A DNA stretch of 23,568 nt, taken from positions 1 through 23,568 of the forward strand of contig JAJJXM010000176.1 of NCBI GenBank assembly GCA_024516155.1. The letters run 5' to 3'. Positions 1 through 9,187 of the stretch are shown piece after piece. The notes beneath the pieces were generated by a model that saw only the letters and a program-made list of their open reading frames with translations, was not told where the DNA came from and made no database searches. Source of the stretch: Pyronema omphalodes (lineage: Eukaryota > Ascomycota > Pezizomycetes > Pezizales > Pyronemataceae). Each line of letters starts with the position of its first letter. The first letter of the stretch is position 1. The translations under genes and the position numbers were made by a program.

Positions 1-142
1 TCCAGAGGGAACCATTCGCCAGGGTGGCCGCACAAGGTTGCTACAATCAAGTCAGCACATATTCCCACAGACAGGGTCTATTGGAAAGATTCTTACTCAG
101 CGTTGGTTCTTTAGAATCCTATGAAAACTCATCGAAATGTGG

Positions 143-335
143 AAGTATCACGATGTTTAGATGCCGCAATGCATTTTAAGCGTTCTGAGAGTTTGCACAA
201 GAAAACGCGTTCGATATTACGCGCTTACAGCGTGAAAAATGTCTACATAGCGCTAAAACTTTTCTCATCTGCAGAAACGTTTCAAAAACATTTTAAACCC
301 CCCACCCCCCCACCCCTTTTTTTTTTACAAGTGTA
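143..335 (+). repeat. Dispersed repeat, copy A
   Basis: A stretch of about 193 bp that recurs in the same orientation at 5704-5881. Both copies begin with AAGTATCACGATGTTTAGAT and share blocks such as GCGCTTACAGC, AATGTCTACAT and ACATTTTAAA, ending in a T-run and ACAA(G/C)TGTA. By eye identity is about 80 percent, with a C/T-rich expansion in this copy (298-326). No protein is evident in either copy. It may be a short non-autonomous element or the end of a larger one. Confidence 0.75.
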
Positions 336-1406
336 TATACTATGCGCATTTAGGTATGCATACAAAACGTCCTCTGCCACCTGAATCATGTGATTTTGTA
401 ACCGATATAGCCCTAATAAACATATGAGCGGTAGAATTGTTCTCTGCATACATTTATATGATCTATCTGTGGGAAATTCAATTCTTTTGATTTTGTGCAG
501 TGTCATAATTGTCTGCGTTGAGATGTTGTTGCGGGATTTGAACCCCTGTCGCGCTAGATCTACTAATACAAAGTACCTGACGCCATACATACATGTAGCT
601 ACAAACCCCTCAAAAATATATGTTGGATGCAGCAAGAGAAAAATCGTGGTATTACACTGCAAAGTTGGCGCATTAGCGTGTTTTTGTGCAGGCACTTATA
701 GTCATTCCACGGAAGGTACATAGATCATCCTGAGACCGTGATACCAACGGAAGAGCAGAATGGCAATAGCCAAAGCGGGCGCTGACCGGGTCAGTATCAG
801 TGACCGGAGGATCAGCAACGGATCGGTAAGATTAGGATTGAAATTGCGGATGTTAGATCTCTGGAATGATCGAGGATAGTTGGATAGCATGAGTAAGGAG
901 GATGAAATAATGGACAGTGCGGTAAATATATGTAGGATTGACTGATGTACTAGCATAGGGAAGAAACAAATCTTGGATTTTTAGTACATCAAATATGGAA
1001 TTAAATTGAAGTTAGTACGAGCACTCTTTCTGGTTCACTGAAGTCACTCCCGGGGCAGACAGCCGTCGCCGTTGCGGCATCATGAGACATCACACGAACG
1101 CGTGACTTGTGACCCCACTCTGACCCGGTCACTGATATGTCACTGACCCGGTCAGTACCAGCCTCTGGTAATAGCCATAAATCACCCCCCATATAAATAT
1201 TGATTGGCATACTAGTGCTGCCAACCCAGAACATGCTTGCCAGACGTAACCCTGGAGCCACCCAGATTCCCTGCCGTTATCCACGGGTCATCACATTGGC
1301 GACTAGATGCCGAATTCTATATTAATCGGTCAGCCCCCAGCTGACGACGATGTTGACAGTCTGTCTCTCCAGTCCACTCAACAAAAGACCAAACACAAGT
1401 CAACGC
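336..1406. other. Intergenic stretch with no supported gene
   Basis: No open frame here reads like a protein. Two things stand out. One is a minus-strand tRNA-like B box, GGGTTCAAATCCCGC, at about 532-546, with an A-box-like TGGCGTCAGG about 30 nt upstream; the stems do not pair well. The other is a cluster of palindromic CTGACC-S-GGTCA motifs at 782-1155. The right end may hold the promoter and first exon of the methyltransferase. Confidence 0.5.
782..1155. promoter_or_regulatory. Cluster of CTGACC(G/C)GGTCA(G) palindromes
   Basis: The 13-bp near-palindrome CTGACCGGGTCAG is at 782-794. Its sister CTGACCCGGTCA is at 1120-1131, and CTGACCCGGTCAG is at 1143-1155. Half-site copies (TGACCGG at 801-807) lie beside them, so the left block and the right block form an inverted repeat about 345 bp apart. 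The cluster lies 250-600 bp upstream of the methyltransferase. It could be a set of binding sites for a dimeric regulator, or the ends of a small transposon. The choice is inference. Confidence 0.35.
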
Positions 1407-2747
1407 ATGCTTGAAGTTGATCCAATCCCTGGTGAGTTTCACTTCTAGTATTTCCATAACTTCTATTCTAACTACCCCAGCTTGAAAGACCCGAGGATGA
1501 AAAACTATGATTCGGCTGGCGTATGATACAGCACGGCAAGTCTCACGTCATCAGTGAATCAGTACATCTTCGGAGAACGGCAAGACGATACCACGCTTAT
1601 TATGGACCTGATAAATATCTTCTGCCTACAGATTGAAAAGGAACAAGATCGGTATGCCGAGAAATGACCGGAAGAATAGCTGGTTGAAAGCCTGTTTGGC
1701 GGTGGATACTGATCAACGGCGCAGACTAGACTTGAACCATGAAATGATGCGGATGGTATGGGACGATACAAGCTCCACGAGGCTCCGCTTAACGAGCCAC
1801 ATCGAATCTTGGACATCGGCACGGGTACAGGTATATGGGCGATAGATATGGCAGATCAATATCCAATGGCGGAGGGTATTGGTACTGATCTAAGGCCCGA
1901 TACAACCACAATGGGTACCTGCCAATTGGTAAGCTCTTAATACCTTCTATCCGCCCATGCTAATTCTTGGGACAGTCGCTTTGAGGTTGACGATGCCATG
2001 TTAGAATGGACCTTCAAAGACGTTAGTTTCCGTCTTGTTCAATAGTAATGCAGCTACATTGATGAATCTTTATTGATATATAATGATTCTAGGATTCTTT
2101 GACTTTATTCATGGTCGCAATATTGCCTCGGGAGTTAGTAATTGGACCATCTTATTAGCGAGATGATGCGGTAAGTAAAGCAATTTGTCTACCACGCCGC
2201 TGACGTGTGTCTTTAGTTGTGCCGTCCCCGGAGGTTACGTAGAACTCTGCGAATACGGCATCACGGCGAATTGCGATGACGGTACTATGAAACCCGACAA
2301 TGGCATGAAGATATACGCCGACTATTTGCGCGAAGCCATGAGTAAGATGGGCCGGCCGGCGCCGAAGCTACAATCCATGAAGTTGCTCTTGGAGGAAGCA
2401 GGGTTCGAAGACGTCCATGCTATGGAAGCTAAAGAGCCATTTGGTCCATGGCCAAAGGATCCAAGACAAAAGAGAATTGGTGCAATGTCGCTGCTGAACT
2501 GCGAAACCGGAATCGAAAGTTATGGAATGGCAGCATTTACTCGGGTTCTGGGCATGGATGTCGAAAAAGCTCGTGCTATTTGTGATGCCGGACTTGCTGC
2601 GGTTCGCAACAAAAACTATCACATGTACGCCAAATAGTAAGTACCCCCCTTTCAAACCATTTCAAAGAAAACATAGGAACATTTCTAATAATAAATAGTT
2701 ATCGCGTTTATGGAAGAAAGCCAGAGCATGAGCTAAGCGACGTGTGA
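1407..2747 (+). pseudogene. SAM-dependent methyltransferase (LaeA/TAM-like), frame broken
   Basis: The protein resembles fungal class I SAM-dependent methyltransferases of the LaeA/TAM type, often linked to secondary metabolism; the substrate cannot be read from sequence. SAM motif I is clear ([17 protein letters not shown], near 1804-1854) and is followed by GIGTDL. Later blocks include FEVDDAMLEWTFKD, FIHGRNIASGVSNW and PGGYVELCEYG. Introns fit at 1652-1724, 1929-1975, 2022-2092, 2171-2216 and 2637-2698, all GT-AG; the last extends the product past the TAG at 2635-2637 to a stop at 2745-2747. A further intron at 1432-1480 is likely. The frame is lost by single-base indels near 1633, 1761, 1898, 2099 and 2144, and probably more before 1600. 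No break is a simple nonsense substitution. The start at 1407 is tentative because the N-terminal exon phase does not join cleanly. Either a decaying gene or an intact gene with sequence errors. Confidence 0.75.
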
Positions 2748-2886
2748 CTTTCAGATTAAGGTTTCATGTGATGGCGGGATGAGGTTTTGTGTAGTGAGTC
2801 ATGTCATTGGGTCTAGTAATAATATCCCTTTTCTCACGCCACTGTGATCCTTCGAACATGTAACAACATGAATATGGTACATCGGG

Positions 2887-2919
2887 TTTTTATTTTATTT
2901 TATTTTTATTTTTATTTTA

Positions 2920-2950
<31 letters not shown>

Positions 2951-3093
2951 TTTATTTTTATTTTTATTTGTATTTTTATTTTTATTTTATTTTTTTATTT
3001 TTATTTTTATTTGATTTTTATTTTTATTTTTATTTTTATTTTTATTTATTTTATTTTTATTTTATTTTTATTTTTATTTTTATTTTTATTTTT

Positions 3094-3126
<33 letters not shown>

Positions 3127-3135
3127 TTATTTTTA

Positions 3136-3166
<31 letters not shown>

Positions 3167-3204
3167 TTTATTTTTATTTTTATTTTATTTTTATTTTTAT
3201 TTTT
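2887..3204 (+). repeat. T4-5A simple-sequence tract (318 bp)
   Basis: Almost pure TTTTA/TTTTTA units with very few interruptions (for example one G near 2970 and one near 3013). It is followed at 3212-3222 by eleven consecutive G. Open frames through it (FYFYF, FIFIF) are artefacts of the repeat. It lies between the methyltransferase and the LINE remnant. Confidence 0.95.
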
Positions 3205-3310
3205 GGTGGGAGGGGGGGGGGGAGCGCAAAGTTTCCGCGTATTAACCTCTTTAACGTCAAAAGCGCACCAGACATCCCTGTGAATGAAAATACCATAACA
3301 ACGTTTTGTT

Positions 3311-4063
3311 TCTTTATTTATTTATTTATTGAATCATACGCTGACCGAGGCCTAAAAGGCCCATGCAGGAAAAACAACAAAACATCCATACCCGTCCTTG
3401 TGAAATTAACCCACCTTATGAGGCCCCCCCGATCTCCTTTACCCCAGATATCCACCTGATTACGATATGAAAAAACAAAGAACAGAAAAGAGAAAACAAA
3501 ATCAACACCGAGAAAACAAAAAAGTGACATAGATCACCACGAACAAACACCTTCGTTTAAATGTAAATTCTGAGTGGTACCTTTATGGTATCCTACTCCA
3601 ATCTCTTTCCCACACCTGTCCGTTGAAGAAATCTAATACATGTTCTGTCAACCGTTCATCTTGGAACAAAGCCACCAAATTCATCCTTGTCCCTCGACCC
3701 ATTTTCTTTCCTTTCACCTTCCCAACCTTCTTCTTCAGTACCAAGAGATCTCTCTTCAATGCCTTACATCCGCCAAACAGATGTCCCCGGATTCGTCTTT
3801 TTCCAGAATTGCAAAACCAGCAACTATCCGAATCTTTCTTCTTGATTCGTACAAGATGTTGTCCCAATTAGAGCGTGGCCGGACGCTAATTGCAGGAAAA
3901 CAGCTGCTTTCCTTTTTGGGATCTTCTGAAGAGCCTGTCTTATTCCCCAGGAATTTTTGGTCGGTAGAAACCGGCTTTTTTCCAGGTTTGTTTGAATCCA
4001 TTCTGTTTTGTTTTCCTTCCGATACCTTCTCTTTCGTATGAAAAAAACAAAAACGTTTATCAT
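3311..4063 (-). mobile_element. 3' end of a Tad1-like LINE (non-LTR retrotransposon), broken
   Basis: The minus strand encodes the C-terminal end of a LINE polyprotein. It starts with the post-RNase-H stretch KRKAAVFLQLASGHALIG, then a CCHC-like knuckle CWFC-x11-H-x4-C with the core CWFCNSGKRRIRGHLFGGCK, typical of fungal Tad1-like elements. The frame changes once near 3858-3865, where an extra base separates the two halves. The frame ends at 3583. The 3' UTR runs to a GGCCT-TTT-AGGCC hairpin (about 3349-3363) and a short (AATA)n tail, seen on the plus strand as TTTATTTATTTATT at 3314-3330. Reverse transcriptase and endonuclease parts were not recognised upstream, so this is probably a 5'-truncated copy. 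Confidence 0.75.
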
Positions 4064-5703
4064 ACAAGAGCCATCGGACCCCAGTCAGTATTGATTATAC
4101 AACTCAAGATTAAGTTTTCACGATGGCGTTTGTTCTTAGTGATGTCTTTTACTATGTGTTTAAGGTTTTTTTGTTTGGTCTCATCATGAATCTGGTAGTT
4201 AGCCGGAAGTTTCGTGAATGATTTCCGACATAAATATTTCCGCCAGTTCCCAAAACGAGTGATAACATATGCTTATGGCCTTTATCGACCAGTCCAATTT
4301 CATTTATTTGACCCTCGAATGTCTTTCTTTTTAAGATTATTCCTTACAATTTGATCGTTCGTTTATGGTGATTGCCCAGCGTCGCTGTCTGCCAAGGTGA
4401 CGTCACTTGGAACTAGCTGTTAGCTCGGCAGACTGAAAGTAATCATCTTGGTACCTTAAAAGATCAACCGGATGCTAAACTTTGATATTGCTGACCGGAG
4501 TTACATGATTCTTCCGATTATTCCCTACCACACATGTTGATTTGGTAAGGAGGAGAGTCTGCGGGTAGTGAATTGGCGTTGCTCCTCCGGCTTGGAACGT
4601 ATTTTGTATTCCTTATATATTATTTGTTGGATGTGATTTCAGCATCGTTTCTCCGGCACTTCACGATATTTTCAAAATTTGCCTTACTTCTTAAGTTGGT
4701 ATGGTTACAGCATTTCAGGATTGCAACAATGTTTCTGGAGAAAGTAACCACTCCTTATAATGTAATGTGAGCTTGTCAAGCGGTGCTTCTTAGATCATTT
4801 GATTGTTAACTTTAGCAACTACAATGGAGTGCTACACATCGAGCGGGAACCTAGGTTGTCTATTCCTCGTCTTATGGGGTCGGAGAAATGTGCAGCCCGG
4901 GACAAAAGGGCGAAGTCTGATTGCAGACAAAGTGGAAGAGTGTGGAGGAAGAAAAGTGTTGGAATACTGCCGGAAAAGTACTTGTAATTACAAAGGTTTC
5001 GGAGTGCATAAAGGGTCAAGAACGAACAGACAACTCAATCAACTTGCCTGTGCATCTGTGCGTTTTCACAAGAAGATCGGGGGCTGAAATGATGCAGCAT
5101 TACTTGATACTGCACCCCCTGGTATGCAATGCCGTGGAAACCATCACGAAGTGTAGACTTTTAGCTTCTCGGCTTTGTCCACAAAAATTTTTAACAGCAG
5201 GAAGTGTCAAATTACTGATTAACATTGAGTGGGAAATGAGTGATAAAAGGTTATTTTCTCATATATCGCATACAACTGTAGCCTTATGGCAAGTTATACC
5301 TTCTGTAAGTATCCAGCGGTGGCAAGCCACTGCTGGAGTTAGACCTCACGGAAGCTAGAGTGATAGGAAAACTCTCCATATCACTTCCGACGTTCCAGAA
5401 AAAATTGAAAGGAGAAGAAAATGCTTCCACATACCGTAAAGCGGTTGTAGTACCCAAAAACATTTCCTGTACTATCATCTTTGATGACAGAAATGCTGTC
5501 GTGAGAAACTAAACTTTTGGACCAGAGCCAATTTGTTTTTTTCTACGTTTATTTTCGCCTGGTAGACACTAAAGATTCGTTTATATATTTTGCAGCAGTT
5601 GAAGAAAGTTTTCGGCAGTATATGCGGTATTGAATTCAAAAATGGAGTATTGGACATTGCGCTATAGACCACCTGAAAATTACGAAGTGTTATAGCGTTC
5701 TCA
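4064..5703. other. Intergenic stretch, no gene recognised
   Basis: About 1.6 kb with only short, unconvincing frames on both strands. I looked for the missing reverse transcriptase of the LINE on the minus strand and saw no convincing F/Y-x-DD box or other LINE motif. It may be old repeat DNA, but nothing in it can be assigned. Confidence 0.5.
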
Positions 5704-5881
5704 AAGTATCACGATGTTTAGATGCCGCAATGTGTTTTGAGCGTTCAAAGTGTTTCCACAAAAAGGCTTTTGATATTATGCGCTTACAGCATGAAAAAAT
5801 GTCTACATCGCGCTAAAAACTTTTGTCGCGTGTAGAAACGGTTCACAAACATTTTAAAATCCCCCTCTTTTTACAACTGTA
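5704..5881 (+). repeat. Dispersed repeat, copy B
   Basis: Second copy of the repeat at 143-335, in direct orientation and starting with the same 29 bases. It is shorter because the C-rich run before the terminal TTTTTACAACTGTA is reduced. It ends 12 bp before a LINE 3' tail (5893-5952), so this copy may have been part of, or carried by, that element. Copy A has no such tail. Confidence 0.75.
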
Positions 5882-5892
5882 CCTCTATTTGT

Positions 5893-5952
5893 GTCCTGTA
5901 TGGGCCTTTCAGGCCCCGGTCAGCATATGATTAGCTGAAGAAAAAAAAATAA
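5893..5952 (+). mobile_element. LINE 3' terminus with poly(A) tail, no coding part
   Basis: The sequence CCTGTATGGGCCTTTCAGGC and the following CCCGGTCAGCATATGATTAG match, in reverse orientation, the 3' end of the LINE remnant at about 3330-3368 (roughly 35 of 39 positions). It contains the same hairpin, GGGCCT-TTC-AGGCCC, and then runs into GAAG plus nine A. This is what the 3' end of a severely 5'-truncated LINE, or of a SINE that shares its partner's tail, looks like. No protein-coding remnant lies directly upstream. Confidence 0.6.
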
Positions 5953-6229
5953 CCCTGCGTGACATCCCATGATTGACCCCCGGGGTTAAATCCCACCACT
6001 GCCTCCATTGCAGACTGAATATTTGACCCATTTGACATTTACATTTATCATTGTCTCTAGATTTCCCAGTATCTACCCTTCAAAAGTCCCCATCACGACC
6101 CCTCCCCAATAGTGAACCAACGAACTTGAATTACTCCCAGCCAATAATTTCCCTCCCCATATATGTACACCAACCCTTTTTCTTATCACTCCCTCAAGTT
6201 TCAACCACCATCACAAAATTCAAAGCAAC

Positions 6230-6859
6230 ATGTACCACCATGCCAAGCCCGCCCACTCCTGGTCTAACCCAGTCGCGGCAAAGTAAGCCCCCACAACAAA
6301 AAGCATGTACCATTCAATATTCACGAAAGCTAATATTTCCCTAGCCCAAACACCCGCATTGGGGATAACGTCACGACCAGGTCGGGTTATACTTACTATG
6401 ACCCCCTTGCTGATTTCCCGCCAATCTATTCCGTCTACCATACTCCATATGAACACAGACAGGAGTTTCCTGATTCCTTTAATGATGGGAGATCTCAAGA
6501 TCCTGCGACGGAATTCATGAGCTATGAGCCGAGACAGGTTACGGATGAGGAGATTGATGAACTGGCGGTTTATTTGGGACGGTTGAGTTTGGATAGACAT
6601 CATGGGTAGGTGGAATGTTATTGTCTGGTATTTGGAATATTGAGGTGATGGAATGCTGACGATTTAAAGATGGGTGGAAGAATTGGAGGATAGACAAGCT
6701 GCATCCCCGAGGTGGATTGCATTCGCGGCAAAGATACTGGTGGGATTACTTGTGGTTTTGGTGCTTTGGAATGGAGAAAAACAGTGGGGTGGCCAGGTGT
6801 ATCAGGATTTTGTAAAGGCTAGAGAAAATGGGAAGCCGAGCCCTGCGTGGATCTTTTAG
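6230..6859 (+). CDS. Small single-pass membrane protein, unknown function
   Basis: A three-exon gene of 167 codons. Exons are 6230-6282, 6345-6605 and 6670-6859; introns 6283-6344 (62 nt) and 6606-6669 (64 nt) have GTAAGC/GTAGGT donors and AGCTAAT/GCTGAC branch-like sites. The start at 6230 has the context CAACATGT and is the only ATG that joins in phase. The protein begins MYHHAKPAHSW, is hydrophilic and rich in Y, P and D up to about residue 100, has an acidic TDEEIDELAVYLGRLSLDR segment, then one hydrophobic helix (WIAFAAKILVGLLVVLVLW) at about residues 117-135. A short tail ends PSPAWIF. This predicts a tail-anchored-like or single-pass protein. I do not recognise the family. It is the one multi-exon gene here with no frame break. 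Confidence 0.7.
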
Positions 6860-7205
6860 GTATCGGTTGGCATGTCATTTGGGAAATTAATTAATTGGGA
6901 GTCTGAGTGGTTGTTGGAAGGAACGACGAAAGGGTTTTAGATGCTATTATATGTGAACTGAAGAAATGGAGGTAATTAAAGAATTAATATCAACTGTGAT
7001 TTAAACAAAGTACTTCGAGTGACATTACCTACAATCGTAAGTCATGATCGCTACCTGTATATTTCAATGTCAATATTTCATTCAATAACCAAGTATCATA
7101 CGTAACCACTATCCTGTAACCCGAGGCCTAACAAAACCACCCTCCCCACATTTCCCTTTTACCATCACCTCATCCTCAACCCTGATATCAAAAACACCAT
7201 CCACC

Positions 7206-8171
7206 ATGCTCCCCAACCTCTGCAAGATCTACCAAACATCTACAACACCTTCTTCCCCTTGTCCCCGGAACCCACTAAAATAACCCGCCATTCCCATCTC
7301 TGGCTCATAAAATACCTCCACGCAGACCTAACCATTACCGATCGCACCGTCATCACCGGCAATATCGAAAAAGCCAACTTCGCCTCCCTGATATATTTCG
7401 AGGAAAAGTACCATGGTTCTGAGAAGCCATTTTATCTTACCGTCGCTGAGGTGGATATCTACATTGCTCCGCTAGACGTAAAGCAAAACTCCTTAGCGGT
7501 ACCTTTGGGGATACCGTCGGCAGCTCCTCTAGAGGCTCCGCCAGCACCACCGCTGGATAGTAACCCACCTTCTGCTTCAGAGAAACAATCCACCACTACA
7601 TCCCTACCCTCGGAAGACCCCAACACCATAATAGCAGCCTGGGCAGAACCCTGCGAACCAAAAACAGAAGCAAGAAAAGAACGGTATCCAAGCGAAGAAT
7701 GTTATTGGGATAATCTGGCGGGGTTAATCACGGCGGCACGGAAAGCGATGGTCTGGACGCCGAGGAGGAACAGGCTGGAGGATGGGGATTGGATGGTAGG
7801 GTATATGCATCGTAATATTATACAGAAAGAGAAGGAGAAGGGAGAAGATGGAGCTCACGAAGATGAGGTGGTGGAGAGTCTGAAGATTAATATCAACGCT
7901 GGGACGGATGGGATAAATTTACATCCTTCACAGGCTTTGCAGGCTGCACCACAAACCTGTGCTTGAGAGATATAAACGCATAACAGTCAGTGGAACGAAA
8001 CGGCGGGTATGCGAAGATGCAGAAATTTATTTTCAAGATGCATATCCGTCTTGTCAAGATACATCCGAAACGGTGGGGGAAATGGAGATTTGGTCGTGTA
8101 AGAATTTGGGAAATATGCAAGAGGGGGATTTGGTTGCAGTTTGGGTAATTCCTGAGAAGCTGGTGAAGTGA
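7206..8171 (+). CDS. Uncharacterised ~321-aa protein, two single-base frame breaks
   Basis: A single-exon frame. The best start is the ATG at 7206 (context CCACCATGC), giving MLPNLCKIYQ. It joins the main frame (YNTFFPLSPEPTKITRHSH) only if one A is added to the AAA run at 7234-7236. The main frame then runs to about 7950, where one A too many in AAA (7953-7955) produces an early stop; without it the frame continues through RYKRITVSGTKRR to the stop at 8169-8171. With both corrections the length is 966 nt, exactly 322 codons. The N-terminal ~95 residues look globular (HLWLIKYLHADLTITD, FASLIYFEEKYHG). A Pro/Ser-rich linker follows, then a mixed-charge region and a C-terminal block containing GDLVAVWVIPEKLVK. 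No known domain is recognised. Confidence 0.6.
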
Positions 8172-8642
8172 GCTTTAGGATGATTAGTCGGATGGGTGAT
8201 GAATTCTGTGTCTGTATGTAGCAGGGAATTCATTGATTTCGAGTTTTCTTTGGCGGATATGTGGATCTGTTTTTAGTAATTGCAGTATCATCCGGTGCCC
8301 TGTTATCTACATGGTTTTGATCAGCGATTATTAGCGAACTGATGGAAAGCATTGTCGATGTGAGTTTGCAAGTGCGTGTCGAGTGTTTGTTGATTTTATT
8401 CGTGCCGCCTTCAAAAGGCGAGTATGTGGAAGCGGGAACTAGGAAACACCGGTATCTCCACGATCTAAATCATCAAAAAAATCATCAAGAAAGGACTGTA
8501 TCACTCAATGAAGTCTTTTATTTCAGATGCCAGCGATGACAATCTTCATAACGCGATGAGTTTTGACAACTGAGTGGTGCAGGTGTTCGAGTGACCAATG
8601 TTTGCTAAGCGGGTCTTATTTTAATTTTTTAAGGTAACTATC
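8172..8642. other. Intergenic stretch, nothing assigned
   Basis: Contains the 3' flank of the gene ending at 8171 and no frame that looks protein-coding on either strand. Confidence 0.5.
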
Positions 8643-8741
8643 GGCTGTCATGGCCTAACGGAAGAAGCGCTTCGCTTAAGCAACCCTTGATCTCATGATC
8701 CTATAGTTGCCAAGGTGTCCCGTTCGAATCCTGTGGTGGTC
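8643..8741 (+). other. tRNA-like sequence with pol III A and B boxes, degenerate
   Basis: An A box, TGGCCTAACGG (8651-8661), and a B box, GTTCGAATCC (8722-8731), are 61 bp apart. The seven bases GGCTGTC (8643-8649) can pair throughout with GGTGGTC (8735-8741), though four of the pairs are G-U, which gives an acceptor-like stem. The T-stem pairs poorly (TCCCG against CCTGT) and I cannot place a canonical anticodon arm. It may be a decayed tRNA gene with an intron or long variable arm, or the head of a tRNA-derived SINE. A functional tRNA is unlikely. Confidence 0.4.
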
Positions 8742-9187
8742 GACTTCTCTGGCCTGCGTAAGCGGCATGTGAGAGTTACCTTAAGAAATGAATGATCCTT
8801 CAGTTCGGCAACGAAGCAGAGACATTCAAACCACAGGGTGGCGGTATGGGATTGCACCGTGGTAACTGTGAGAATGAGGAATTGTGAGAAGTATCGACTT
8901 TCATTTTTATTTTTGATGAAAGATGGTGGTGGTGGGTGGTGGTTGTACTTTTTTGCTATGCTGACGAAAGCAAGAAGTACGCTTCTGTCACCGGTCGGCG
9001 ACGCTTGCTTTCTGCACTGTCTCACTCGATTTTTGCACCTTGAAGATTTAGCTGCACGAACGACTCCAGAAGGTGTTGACAAAAACTCAAATTACTTTTT
9101 TGAACCCCCACTGAAAACCCAAGAAAAGCTATATACAAAACGAACCAACGCCATCATGACATATTCAAATTAATTCTATCCCCATAC
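8742..9187. other. 3' flank of PWP1 and intergenic DNA
   Basis: No coding region. Holds a short GGT/GGTGGT run near 8924-8945 and AT-rich DNA next to the convergent end of PWP1. Confidence 0.5.

Noticed and set aside
2968..3459. 163-codon Phe/Tyr/Ile-rich frame
   Set aside because: Produced by the T4-5A tract; not a membrane protein.
143..5881. LTR retrotransposon bounded by the two ~190-bp direct repeats
   Set aside because: No gag, protease, integrase or primer-binding site lies between them, and the interior holds an unrelated methyltransferase and LINE parts.
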